Shown here piece by piece: positions 53,362 to 60,773 of a DNA stretch of 64,000 nt (positions are counted from its first letter, which is position 1; every line of letters starts with the position of its first letter). The position numbers and the translations under genes were made by a program. Below the pieces are notes generated by a model. It had not been told where the DNA came from and did not search any database. It saw only the letters and a list, made by a program, of their open reading frames with translations. The stretch is taken from positions 1-64,000 of the forward strand of contig MPOS01000034.1 in the NCBI GenBank assembly GCA_001896555.1, in the 5' to 3' direction. The stretch comes from Candidatus Phosphitivorax anaerolimi. Its GTDB lineage: Bacteria > Desulfobacterota > Desulfomonilia > UBA1062.

Positions 53362-53747
53362 ATCCTCCAGAAGAACCAAGATCCGGATATTCCCGTGCCG
53401 AGTGGGTGTCGCTCGGTGTCTCGCTTGCCATACTGGGCCTGCTCGTGGGGATAGTGATCATTCTCTGGCTGAATCCGGTCGAGCGGCCGGCCAAATTTGA
53501 CGTGAGAGCAGACCGGACCAGGATGGAAGGAGGCTCTTACTATGTTGAGTTCACCATCGAGAACAAAGGCGACCAGACCGGAGAATATGTGAGGGTCGAG
53601 GGTTTCATCCCGGTTGGCGGCAGGAGGGAAAAGGCATCCACGACATTCGATTTCGTACCCGGACGATCTGAAGAACACGGCGTTCTCATATTCGAGCACG
53701 AGCCGGTCGGGCTGGCCATCAGGGTGGTAAGCTACCAGATACCCTGA
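53358..53747 (+). CDS. TIGR02588-family membrane-anchored protein
   Basis: A 129-residue protein with one N-terminal transmembrane helix (about 17-42, WVSLGVSLAILGLLVGIVIILWL) and an exposed immunoglobulin-like beta domain (about 50-128, YYVEFTIENKGDQTGEYVRVEGFI). This is the standing partner of TIGR02587 proteins and is translationally coupled to it here. Probable membrane complex facing the periplasm; role unknown. Confidence 0.8.
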   Translation: MNPPEEPRSGYSRAEWVSLGVSLAILGLLVGIVIILWLNPVERPAKFDVRADRTRMEGGSYYVEFTIENKGDQTGEYVRVEGFIPVGGRREKASTTFDFVPGRSEEHGVLIFEHEPVGLAIRVVSYQIP

Positions 53748-54143
53748 CTGTGCCGGATGAAGGCCAATCCAGCGGGGAATGTCTTCATCCCATCCCGTGC
53801 ATGACAGACAACCTGACCGCCGGCGCCCGGATGAAAAGGAGGCCATATCCGTCTCCCAGCCTGCTATTAAGTGAAACACCCGAAGACGCCCCGGCACGGT
53901 AATAGCACCAGCTCCGTGACGAAATTCTACCGGTACAGGACAGAGATTTTAAATGTTTGATTTTTTCTGGCTGTCCGATATTCTCAGCATGTAAGAACCG
54001 CAGTCGAGGGTTATCCGGATCCGCGGCGCAGGGGTCAGGGATCGAGACCGGGCGTTGTCTTTTTTCGGGATTTCTCTCCTTAAGAGACGCCCCATGATGG
54101 AGAGATCCTTGCCTTATTCGTACGAATATCGGGGTCTTCGGTG
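53748..54143. other. Gap before the GNAT gene
   Basis: Nothing supported on either strand; ORFs here have no ribosome sites and no family likeness. No terminator with a T-tract was seen after 53747. Confidence 0.35.
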
Positions 54144-54653
54144 ATGGATGCACTGGCGCCTCTGTTCCATCGCGTACGCTGTCGATACATGAAACCGGGC
54201 GAGGAAGGCCGGGTGATCGACCTGATCATCGAGGTATTCAAACGCAGCGTCGCACCCGGATACTCGCCCGGAGGGGTCAGCGAGTTTCTCAAATACGCAC
54301 GCAGCGACGACCTCCTGAAACGCTCCCAGTCAGACCACTTCATCCTCGTTGCGCAAACAGGGCGTGATATCGTCGCCATGATCGAGATAAAAAAGTACTC
54401 TCACATCTCTCTGTTCTTCGTTGCAGAGCCCTTCCAGAGAAAAGGCATCGGCAAGACCCTGCTCAAGCGGGCGCTGAAGATCTGCCGCGACCGCGACCCC
54501 TGGCTTAGGGAGATCAGTGTGAACGCTTCTCCCAATGCCGTGGGTGCGTATAAACAGATGGGTTTTGAGCACCGGGGTCCGGCAAGAACGGTAAACGGGA
54601 TCAGGTTTTTCCCCATGGCTACGACTTTGAGGAAATCATCATTCTTTTCGTGA
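54144..54653 (+). CDS. GNAT-family N-acetyltransferase
   Basis: A 169-residue acetyl-CoA-dependent acetyltransferase. Motif A is LFFVAEPFQRKGIGKTLLKRAL, with the pantetheine-binding RxxGIG core; motif B is ISVNASPNAVGAYKQMGFEHRG. The N-terminal RVIDLIIEVFKRSVAP is typical of small-molecule or ribosomal-protein acetylases; substrate unknown. A GTG one codon earlier (54141) is an alternative start. Stands alone. Confidence 0.85.
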   Translation: MDALAPLFHRVRCRYMKPGEEGRVIDLIIEVFKRSVAPGYSPGGVSEFLKYARSDDLLKRSQSDHFILVAQTGRDIVAMIEIKKYSHISLFFVAEPFQRKGIGKTLLKRALKICRDRDPWLREISVNASPNAVGAYKQMGFEHRGPARTVNGIRFFPMATTLRKSSFFS

Positions 54654-54794
54654 TTCCCTTCCTGACCCCCATGAGCTGTCCTTCACCTGAAAAACCCTTT
54701 ACATCCCGGCATGAACCAGCCGCCTTCCTCGTCTCTCAGGCAGTTAACGGATTCCTCTTAAAGGCCACACGGCCAACAAAGGACTGTCAACGAT

Positions 54795-54822
54795 TTGAGT
54801 ACTGCTCATCCCCTGCTATAAT
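54795..54822 (+). promoter_or_regulatory. Promoter of the Dabb/NIPSNAP-like gene
   Basis: TTGAGT (54795-54800), 16 bases, TATAAT (54817-54822), a perfect -10 box. Leader of about 119 bases. Confidence 0.65.
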
Positions 54823-54947
54823 ACATTCACAGTGAATTTCTTCATCACATCGCACTTCCCATGTGTGCTCGTTATTCGAGGGCGTCATTTTCCTTATCAG
54901 TCTGCTGGAAAAGGTTGATCGAAGAATCGAGGCACAAGGAGGAAGAC

Positions 54948-55547
54948 ATGATATACATCGAATATATGGAGCACGACCGCTCCATCCCTGCCGAGCTGAT
55001 CAAGCCCCATAAGGAAAAGTCCGGGTGGGCAGACGATGATGTCTTGTCCGAAAACCAGCCCTTGGCCGTGCTCGGCCGCACCCTGCGGCTCGGCCCGCAC
55101 CCTCCCTTTCTGGCCATCTGGCAGTGCAAAACATTCGAAAGTCTCCAAGAATGGGAATCATATTTCAAGGCACGCAGGACCCTGCATTCAGCGGCTTCCC
55201 AGAATGCCATTCGTCTCTGCCAGGCAGGCTGTTATTCCGAAGTGTTCTCAGGCCCGCCCATCGATGGCGGGATTCAGTATATCGAGTTTTTCAGGCACGA
55301 TGTCTCCCACCGGGAAGAGGTGGTGGCCCGGCATTTTTCCGAGCGTGCAGGCAGGTACGAAAACGGCGTGCTCAACGCAGTGCTGTGCCGGATGGGCCCT
55401 CTGGGCCCCGACCCGGGTGCGCTTGCCATCTGGACCTTTCCCCGTCATGCCGATGTGGAGCAGATCGTATTCGACCGCCAGTGGCAGCAAACCCTCGGCA
55501 TCGTCAGGTCAGGGCTCTACCGCAAGCTGAACGACGAGACGGACTAG
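54948..55547 (+). CDS. Duplicated ferredoxin-like-fold (NIPSNAP/Dabb-type) protein
   Basis: A 199-residue protein of two like halves: IYIEYMEHDRSIPAELIKPH starts the first and IQYIEFFRHDVSHREEVVARH the second, each going on to an L-G-P-x-P-x-LAIW strand (FLAIWQCKTF, ALAIWTFPRH). This internal repeat is the pattern of dimeric alpha-beta barrel proteins that run as one chain. Members include EthD, NIPSNAP and decarbonylase-like enzymes, but no catalytic residue is certain. AAGGAGGAAG sets the ATG. It has its own promoter and is followed by the palindrome at 55578. Confidence 0.65.
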   Translation: MIYIEYMEHDRSIPAELIKPHKEKSGWADDDVLSENQPLAVLGRTLRLGPHPPFLAIWQCKTFESLQEWESYFKARRTLHSAASQNAIRLCQAGCYSEVFSGPPIDGGIQYIEFFRHDVSHREEVVARHFSERAGRYENGVLNAVLCRMGPLGPDPGALAIWTFPRHADVEQIVFDRQWQQTLGIVRSGLYRKLNDETD

Positions 55548-55577
55548 TTCTGCAGTGGCGGAGTTTGGCACAGGATC

Positions 55578-55632
55578 GGGGTCAGGTCTCTACGTGTTAT
55601 ACTCCCAGTATAACACGTAGAGACCTGACCCC
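55578..55632. repeat. 55-nt perfect palindrome (REP-like element)
   Basis: Two 26-base arms (55578-55603 and 55607-55632) are exact inverse copies around CCC. The arms start with GGGGTCAGGTCTC, a sequence I know from REP elements linked to RAYT (Y1) transposases. It lies between the Dabb-like gene and the AT-rich island and may act as a two-way hairpin. No RAYT gene is in the window. Confidence 0.8.
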
Positions 55633-55676
55633 TAGTTTGATGATTTTATCTTTCAATGAATGGGCCTTGATTCAGA

Positions 55677-56222
55677 TTATTGGCATTGTTCTTTGTATGC
55701 ACGAAGTATCCGTACAGCATCCAAAGTTGCTGATTTTGCTGATTCGATAGAGATATGGGGCTTAAGTTCGTTTACTCGTGCAGCACAATCATCAGGATCC
55801 CATACGCCTTCTTCCTTACATACATACAATGCGGTTGAAATGCGCTCAAGCTCGGCAACCCCTTTCCCACCGAGATTCTTTGCGACAAATTCGATAGCAG
55901 GGTCATATATTCTAACTATGCCATGATACTTTTTATAAAAGGCATTTCCGGAATCGGAAACGATCAGGCTGGGCCCATATGGTGCCGGATGAATCTCAAG
56001 TGAGAGAAGGTGGTCTGCCCGCATATCTGTGAGCTCATCACGCAAATCGAACGAGAAGGCTCCGTGTTTGTAGAGAACGAAGGTATAATCGATAGGGATG
56101 CCGGTGATCTTTTGAAGCGAAAACATTGCCTTCTGGATATGAGTTTCCCCACACCAGCTATCGTTCTCCCTCAATGATTTGATCAGCCCAAGCAATATTG
56201 TTCTCTGCTCATTCTGATCCAT
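55677..56222 (-). CDS. YwgA-like protein of unknown function
   Basis: A 181-residue protein. THIQKAMFSLQKITG followed by LYKHGAFSFDLRDELTDMRADHLL is, from memory, the pattern of B. subtilis YwgA and of phage/defence-linked DUF4065-like proteins. The fold is probably helical with a winged core; no catalytic motif seen. In B. subtilis ywgA lies beside ywfO, an HD-domain gene, and here the HD protein is 15 bases upstream in the same operon. Base composition is clearly AT-richer than the flanks. Function unknown; a partner, inhibitor or nucleic-acid sensor for the HD enzyme is possible. Confidence 0.6.
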   Translation of the reverse strand: MDQNEQRTILLGLIKSLRENDSWCGETHIQKAMFSLQKITGIPIDYTFVLYKHGAFSFDLRDELTDMRADHLLSLEIHPAPYGPSLIVSDSGNAFYKKYHGIVRIYDPAIEFVAKNLGGKGVAELERISTALYVCKEEGVWDPDDCAARVNELKPHISIESAKSATLDAVRILRAYKEQCQ

Positions 56223-56237
56223 GCGGAACCTCCCTTT

Positions 56238-57581
56238 TCAAGAATTAATAATATCATGTTTGTTATCTGAAAGCCACCGAGATGCATCATCCCAGCACTC
56301 TCTGCTGACAAATACGTATTCCATTTTCACTGGTGATATTTGAAGGAGTGTTTGGGGCAGAGATCGGGAAGATTCAATACTCTTATCCTTCATCAGAACA
56401 GGAAATTCTATTGGCTCTTCTTTTGATGAGGGGTTGTCATACCTGACATTTTCTTTTCCGAACGCAGACTCCGCTGCATCCTTTATCAATTGGGCTGCCA
56501 GAGGATTCTTCTGAAAATCGGCTGGAATACGTTCATATAACCTTTTGTAATGCTGTCGTTTGATAATCCTCCCTGCATGTTCTGAGCCCGGCAAGGAGGT
56601 GTCATGGGCTGCTTTTCTGAGCGAGGCAAGGACCTCGTGATCGGTGAAAGACAAGTGGTCTTCAATATCAATGGGATACTTGCCGTCAGGGAGTATTTCA
56701 AGGAGGAAATCCTTCAAATGAATATCGTATATCCTTCTTACCGGATGGAAATAGACCTGTGTAAACATAAAGTAACGAGCCAGAAGAAGGGCCTCGGCAG
56801 ACTGATATCCGCCTACTTCTACCCCCAGAGTAGGTTCTTTCGATCTTTCTTCCTCAGATCCCGAAGGGGGCGGTTGCAGAATCCGCAAGGTATCGATCAA
56901 TCGGTAATGGTCGAATTTACCATATGCCACACCGATGTGGTGGGAATCTCTTAGGAGATAATCCATTCGATCCACCCCGAAGGCATCACTGACGATGATC
57001 TCGGACAGAATTGCAGTCAAATCATCGAATGTAAGATCCGGGGCCTTCCGTTGTCCCACGGCAAGCTTAGCGACATCCTCAGCATTCAAATGGGGAGTCA
57101 TATTATCCCAGATACGGCACATTTCACTACTAAATATCAGTTCCCTTGTAATTCTCTCATGACCCCAGCCATCGGGGAGCAACTCTTTTTCGGCTGCATG
57201 AGAAAAAGGGAGATGCCCGATATCATGGCATAAAGCAGCGATCCTGAGCACTTTCTTCCAGTAAGCGCGCTTCTCAGGTATTTCCAATATGGGGAACAGC
57301 TCACGTATCTGAGGCGTAAGATTATTTGGGTGAGTGACAATGTCGAACACTCTACTGGCCAATTCCATAACACCGAGTGAGTGCTCAAATCTCTTATGAG
57401 AAGCCCCCGGGTATACAAGATATGTGAGCGCTAATTGGTGGATACACCGAAGCCGTTGAAAAGGCCGTGAATCCAGAACAGCCCTTTCATCGTCGTCAAT
57501 TTTTATAAACGCATGGATAGGATCCCTTATTTCGTGGAAGATTTTTCCCAACGGATCCTCCTCAACCAACATGTGAACCAT
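56238..57581 (-). CDS. SAMHD1/dNTPase-like HD-domain phosphohydrolase
   Basis: A 447-residue protein of the SAMHD1/dGTPase/YwfO class. The HD metal site is H67 (KRFEHSLGV), H119-D120 (ALCHDIGHLPFSH) and the aspartates of FGVDRMDYLLRDSHHIG at 201-217, the strongest SAMHD1-like signature. The first 40 residues hold IRDPIHAFIKIDD, also typical. Enzymes of this class split dNTPs to nucleosides and triphosphate; several bacterial relatives starve phages of dNTPs. It forms an operon with the YwgA-like gene in an AT-rich island. An ATG at 57572 is an alternative start. Confidence 0.85.
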   Translation of the reverse strand: MVHMLVEEDPLGKIFHEIRDPIHAFIKIDDDERAVLDSRPFQRLRCIHQLALTYLVYPGASHKRFEHSLGVMELASRVFDIVTHPNNLTPQIRELFPILEIPEKRAYWKKVLRIAALCHDIGHLPFSHAAEKELLPDGWGHERITRELIFSSEMCRIWDNMTPHLNAEDVAKLAVGQRKAPDLTFDDLTAILSEIIVSDAFGVDRMDYLLRDSHHIGVAYGKFDHYRLIDTLRILQPPPSGSEEERSKEPTLGVEVGGYQSAEALLLARYFMFTQVYFHPVRRIYDIHLKDFLLEILPDGKYPIDIEDHLSFTDHEVLASLRKAAHDTSLPGSEHAGRIIKRQHYKRLYERIPADFQKNPLAAQLIKDAAESAFGKENVRYDNPSSKEEPIEFPVLMKDKSIESSRSLPQTLLQISPVKMEYVFVSRECWDDASRWLSDNKHDIINS

Positions 57582-57603
57582 TTCATTCGCTACAACTCTA
57601 ATT

Positions 57604-57632
57604 TGTATACTATAAGATATGGATTATTCCAA
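57604..57632 (-). promoter_or_regulatory. Promoter of the HD/YwgA-like operon
   Basis: On the minus strand TTGGAA (57627-57632), 17 bases, TATACA (57604-57609). Leader of about 16-20 bases with only a weak ribosome site. Confidence 0.45.
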
Positions 57633-57694
57633 TATTCGATTATGACCGCATCACTCTGCAGCTATTATTGCATATTCCCGCATGTGGCACAGCT

Positions 57695-57842
57695 CTACTG
57701 AATAGTGAACCAATCCTTGATCTGGTCGGGATTGGCTAACTGCCCCGAGGGTCCATCTTTATCGAAGATGCTGACGTTCAAGGCCGATATCCTGAGCACA
57801 CAGCGGGCATGCGCGGCGGGTGTTTCCTGCCAGCCGGCACCC
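57695..57842 (-). other. Possible gene remnant after the acyltransferase stop
   Basis: The minus strand reads WQETPAAHARCVLRISALNV and then IKDWFTIQ before a stop, looking protein-like but without a start codon of its own. It is in another frame from the acyltransferase that ends at 57843. It may be a fragment of a lost gene or chance. Confidence 0.25.
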
Positions 57843-58733
57843 TCACTCGCTTTCTCTGATCCGATCGATGAGCTGGTCCTTATCCTCCCAGAGTCGGCGC
57901 ACCCACGCCTGAAACCGCTCCTTGAAGACCGGGTCGTTCCGGTAGTCTCCATGAAGGATGTCGGGCGGCACGGTGAGCTTTTTCACCCGTACGTGAATGT
58001 GTGACACCCGCCCGCACAGGTAGTCCCAGAAATCGAACCGCTTCCTTGGATAGACGATGGTGACGTCGAGAATGTGGGTGATCCTGCCGTCCATGGCGGC
58101 CAGGGCAAAGGCGAATCCGCCTGACTTGGGCATCAGCAGGTGGCGGTAGGGAGAGTTCTGACGTGCGTGCTTCTCCGGGGTGAACCGGGTCCCTTCGATG
58201 AAGTTCAGGATGGAGACAGGGGTGTGCCGGTATTTCTCGCATGCCTTCCGGGTGGTCTCGAGGTCCCTGTCCTTGAGGTGGGGGTTTCGCTCAAGGAAAC
58301 TCTTTGAGTACCGCCTCATGAAAGGATAATCCAGCGCCCACCAGGCCGTGCCCAGCAGCGGAATCCAGAAGAGCTCTTTTTTCAAAAAGAACTTGAAGAA
58401 CGGGATGCGCCCGTGGAAAGTGACGAGCAGCACCAGGATATCCGACCACGACTGGTGGTTGCAGTTGATGAAGTACCATTCCCGCATGCTCAGGCCCTCG
58501 AGCCCTTCGATATGGTACCGGGTTTTCTGGGTGAGCCTTAAGCTTGCGAGAATGCCCCAGATCCAGCAGTTCACGGTGTTCATCAGGGCGCGTGCGCATA
58601 TGCGCTGCCAGCTCTCGCTTCGTATCAGAAGCTTGGTGAGGGCGAGTATGTGGACCGGGACCGCCCAGATGAGCGTGTTGACGAACATGAGGGTAATGGC
58701 GATGACCCCGTTCATGGTGGATGCGTAGTGCAT
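57843..58733 (-). CDS. PlsC-type acyltransferase (YihG/LPLAT family)
   Basis: A 296-residue membrane-bound acyltransferase. Two N-terminal hydrophobic helices are followed by the acyl-acceptor motif NHQSWSD (HX4D), the RYSK region, FIEGTRF (EGTR box) and a third LLMPKSGG block. This fits 1-acylglycerol-3-phosphate acyltransferase relatives such as E. coli YihG. The ATG at 58733 follows AAGGGG; the frame runs on upstream to 59177 but lacks coding character. It makes or remodels phosphatidic acid. Confidence 0.88.
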   Translation of the reverse strand: MHYASTMNGVIAITLMFVNTLIWAVPVHILALTKLLIRSESWQRICARALMNTVNCWIWGILASLRLTQKTRYHIEGLEGLSMREWYFINCNHQSWSDILVLLVTFHGRIPFFKFFLKKELFWIPLLGTAWWALDYPFMRRYSKSFLERNPHLKDRDLETTRKACEKYRHTPVSILNFIEGTRFTPEKHARQNSPYRHLLMPKSGGFAFALAAMDGRITHILDVTIVYPRKRFDFWDYLCGRVSHIHVRVKKLTVPPDILHGDYRNDPVFKERFQAWVRRLWEDKDQLIDRIRESE

Positions 58734-59222
58734 GCTCGTACCCCTTGCCGCTGCCTGCGGCGGGGAGAGTTTATTTGACTGCAGCCCCCTTTCTCTTAAG
58801 GATGTTTTCCAGGAGCCATCTCCTCCGAGCAGGCAGGACTGTGGAATCATGAAATTATATACAAATCTCTCAAGTCCTGGCAATTCGCCAGGCAGCAGCG
58901 GAGATGATTTTACATTTTTTTGACACGGGGGGTGGGTGAAGGCGGACTGTTTAACGTCCATGCCCCTTTCATATGACCCTGCCGGTGTGTGGTTTGCCCT
59001 CTCGGGCACAAACCTGGCACGCCTATTCGAGCCGACTTCCTGCCGGTGGTGCAAAAGACCCTGGAAATTCATTCTCCATCCGAAAACACCTGTTCTCCAG
59101 GAGAGCCGGGGAAACCGGACACTCGGAGAAATGGCTTGCCCGCAGAAAAAAAATGGGCCATAACACCTCGAATGCACTTATCTGCTGTTTGGCTGTGCAA
59201 GTACGAGATGTAAGGTGATGCC
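58734..59222. other. Gap before leuB
   Basis: Holds the acyltransferase promoter at 58854-58883 and a CCTGGC/GCCAGG hairpin near 58876-58892. The rest shows no supported gene on either strand. Confidence 0.4.
58854..58883 (-). promoter_or_regulatory. Promoter of the acyltransferase gene
   Basis: On the minus strand TTGCCA (58878-58883), 18 bases, TATAAT (58854-58859). Leader of about 115 bases. Confidence 0.65.
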
Positions 59223-60323
59223 ATGGAAAAGACACTTGCGATTCTCGAGGGAGACGGCATCGGCCCTGAGATCGTCCGGGAGGCCGTCAAGGTTCTCAAG
59301 GCCGTTGAGCAGAAGTATGGCCATCGATTCATCCTGAAGTACGCACCCTTCGGTGCGCAGGCATACTTTGACGAGGGGTCGCCCTTTCCAGAGAAAACCC
59401 GGGAAATCTGCGACAGTGCAGACGTGATCATCAAAGGCCCGGTGGGCCTGGCGCTGGAGGAGATGAATCGCATCCCGCCCGAACATCGGCCCGAGATCGG
59501 GGCCATACTCCCCTTACGAAAGCGCTATGATACCTTCGCCAATTTCAGGCCGGTCCGGCTGCCGGCGAAACTCGCCCACTTCTCGCCCATCCGGCCCGAG
59601 ATCATCGGCGATGGAATCGACATCCTGATGATCAGGGAGTTGGTTGGAGGCATCTATTTCGGCGCCAAGGTCGAGGGGTCGACCACCGGCATGCGCTATG
59701 CAACCGACGAGTGCACCTATTCCCAGGAGCAGATCAGACGGGTGGCGGTTGTGGCCTTCGAGGAGGCCGAGAAACGCTCCTGCGGGCTCATCAATATTCA
59801 CAAAGCCAATGTCCTGGCCACCTCCCGCTTCTGGAAAGAGGTGGTGGACGATATCTCCCTGGCCTATTCAGGGGTTCCCTATCGGTCGCTGCTGGTGGAC
59901 AATGCGGCCTACCAGCTGGTGCGGAATCCGGCCCAGCTCAACGGGGTCATGCTGCTCGAAAACATGCAGGGCGACATCCTCACTGACCAGGCCGGGGGTG
60001 TGATCGGATCGCTCGGCCTCATGCCCTCCGCCTGCATCGGCCCGGAAAAGAGCTATGTGGAGGCGGCTCACGGGTCTGCGCCCGATATCGCAGGAAGAAA
60101 CATCGCCAATCCCTACTCCATGATCGGAAGCATCGCGCTCATGTTCGACCGGTGTCTGAACCTGCCCGAGGAGGCAGAGGAAATCTGGCTTGCGCTCTTT
60201 GCAGTGTTCGAGCAGGGTTACGTCACCCAGGACCTGGCTCGGGACGTTCGCGCCCGGCTGAAGACGATCTCCACAACCGCCTTCGGCGACCTGGTGGTTG
60301 AGCATATCCAGACGCATTCGTAG
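59223..60323 (+). CDS. leuB: 3-isopropylmalate dehydrogenase-like enzyme
   Basis: A 366-residue decarboxylating dehydrogenase of the LeuB/isocitrate dehydrogenase family, with LeuB the likeliest member (oxidises 3-isopropylmalate to 2-oxoisocaproate in leucine synthesis). EGDGIGPEIV, RELVGGIYFG, the NVLATSRFWKEVV metal-binding region, LVDNAAYQLV and HGSAPDIAGRNIANP are present. ENMQGDI replaces the usual ENMFGDI. RBS GTAAGGTG. leuA, leuC and leuD are not adjacent, so a homoisocitrate or other role is possible; it is followed by a stand-alone regulator domain. Confidence 0.85.
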   Translation: MEKTLAILEGDGIGPEIVREAVKVLKAVEQKYGHRFILKYAPFGAQAYFDEGSPFPEKTREICDSADVIIKGPVGLALEEMNRIPPEHRPEIGAILPLRKRYDTFANFRPVRLPAKLAHFSPIRPEIIGDGIDILMIRELVGGIYFGAKVEGSTTGMRYATDECTYSQEQIRRVAVVAFEEAEKRSCGLINIHKANVLATSRFWKEVVDDISLAYSGVPYRSLLVDNAAYQLVRNPAQLNGVMLLENMQGDILTDQAGGVIGSLGLMPSACIGPEKSYVEAAHGSAPDIAGRNIANPYSMIGSIALMFDRCLNLPEEAEEIWLALFAVFEQGYVTQDLARDVRARLKTISTTAFGDLVVEHIQTHS

Positions 60324-60342
60324 CGTTTGAGAAGGAGGACCC

Positions 60343-60618
60343 ATGGTAACCGCAGTGATTCTCTTGAAGGTCGCCCGTGATCGCATCACCGAAATCGCAG
60401 AGACCCTGGCGGGAATGGAGGGCATCTCCGAGGTGTTTTCGGTGAGCGGCAGGTACGACCTGGTGGCCATCGCCCGGGTCGGCAGCAATGAAGACCTCGC
60501 AGAGCTGGTGACCGGCCGCATGCTGAAGATCGAGGGCATCCAGAACACCGAAACCATGCTCGCCTTCAGGGCATACTCTCGCCACGATCTCGAAGGCATG
60601 TTCGCCATCGGATTTTAG
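60343..60618 (+). CDS. Stand-alone Lrp/AsnC ligand-binding (RAM) domain protein
   Basis: A 91-residue protein made only of the RAM ligand domain of Lrp/AsnC regulators, starting VTAVILLKVARDRITEIAETLAG and including the GRYDLVAIARVGSNEDLAELVTG turn. No helix-turn-helix is present, so it cannot bind DNA alone. Such stand-alone RAM proteins bind amino acids and are often linked to amino-acid metabolic genes; here it sits 19 bases after leuB with a perfect GAAGGAGGAC site, suggesting a leucine-pathway effector. Confidence 0.83.
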   Translation: MVTAVILLKVARDRITEIAETLAGMEGISEVFSVSGRYDLVAIARVGSNEDLAELVTGRMLKIEGIQNTETMLAFRAYSRHDLEGMFAIGF

Positions 60619-60724
60619 GGAGTAATCAATAAAAGCCCGGCTGTGCGGATTCCTCTCAAGGGATCATTGCCGTTCCGCTGTTTTTCGCCTTGCAGGGAAG
60701 ACCGGGACGCCTTCGCCGGGAAAC

Positions 60725-60753
60725 AGGCGCCCCCATCCAAGGAAGGGGCGCCT
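60725..60753 (-). terminator. Hairpin after the second acyl-CoA dehydrogenase gene
   Basis: A 9-bp AGGCGCCCC/GGGGCGCCT stem (60725-60733 with 60745-60753), 21 bases past the minus-strand stop. The T-tract on the minus side is only GTTTCCC, so it may be an attenuator or RNA-stabilising hairpin rather than a full terminator. Confidence 0.5.
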
Positions 60754-60773
60754 CCTGCCCGGATTCAAACCTG

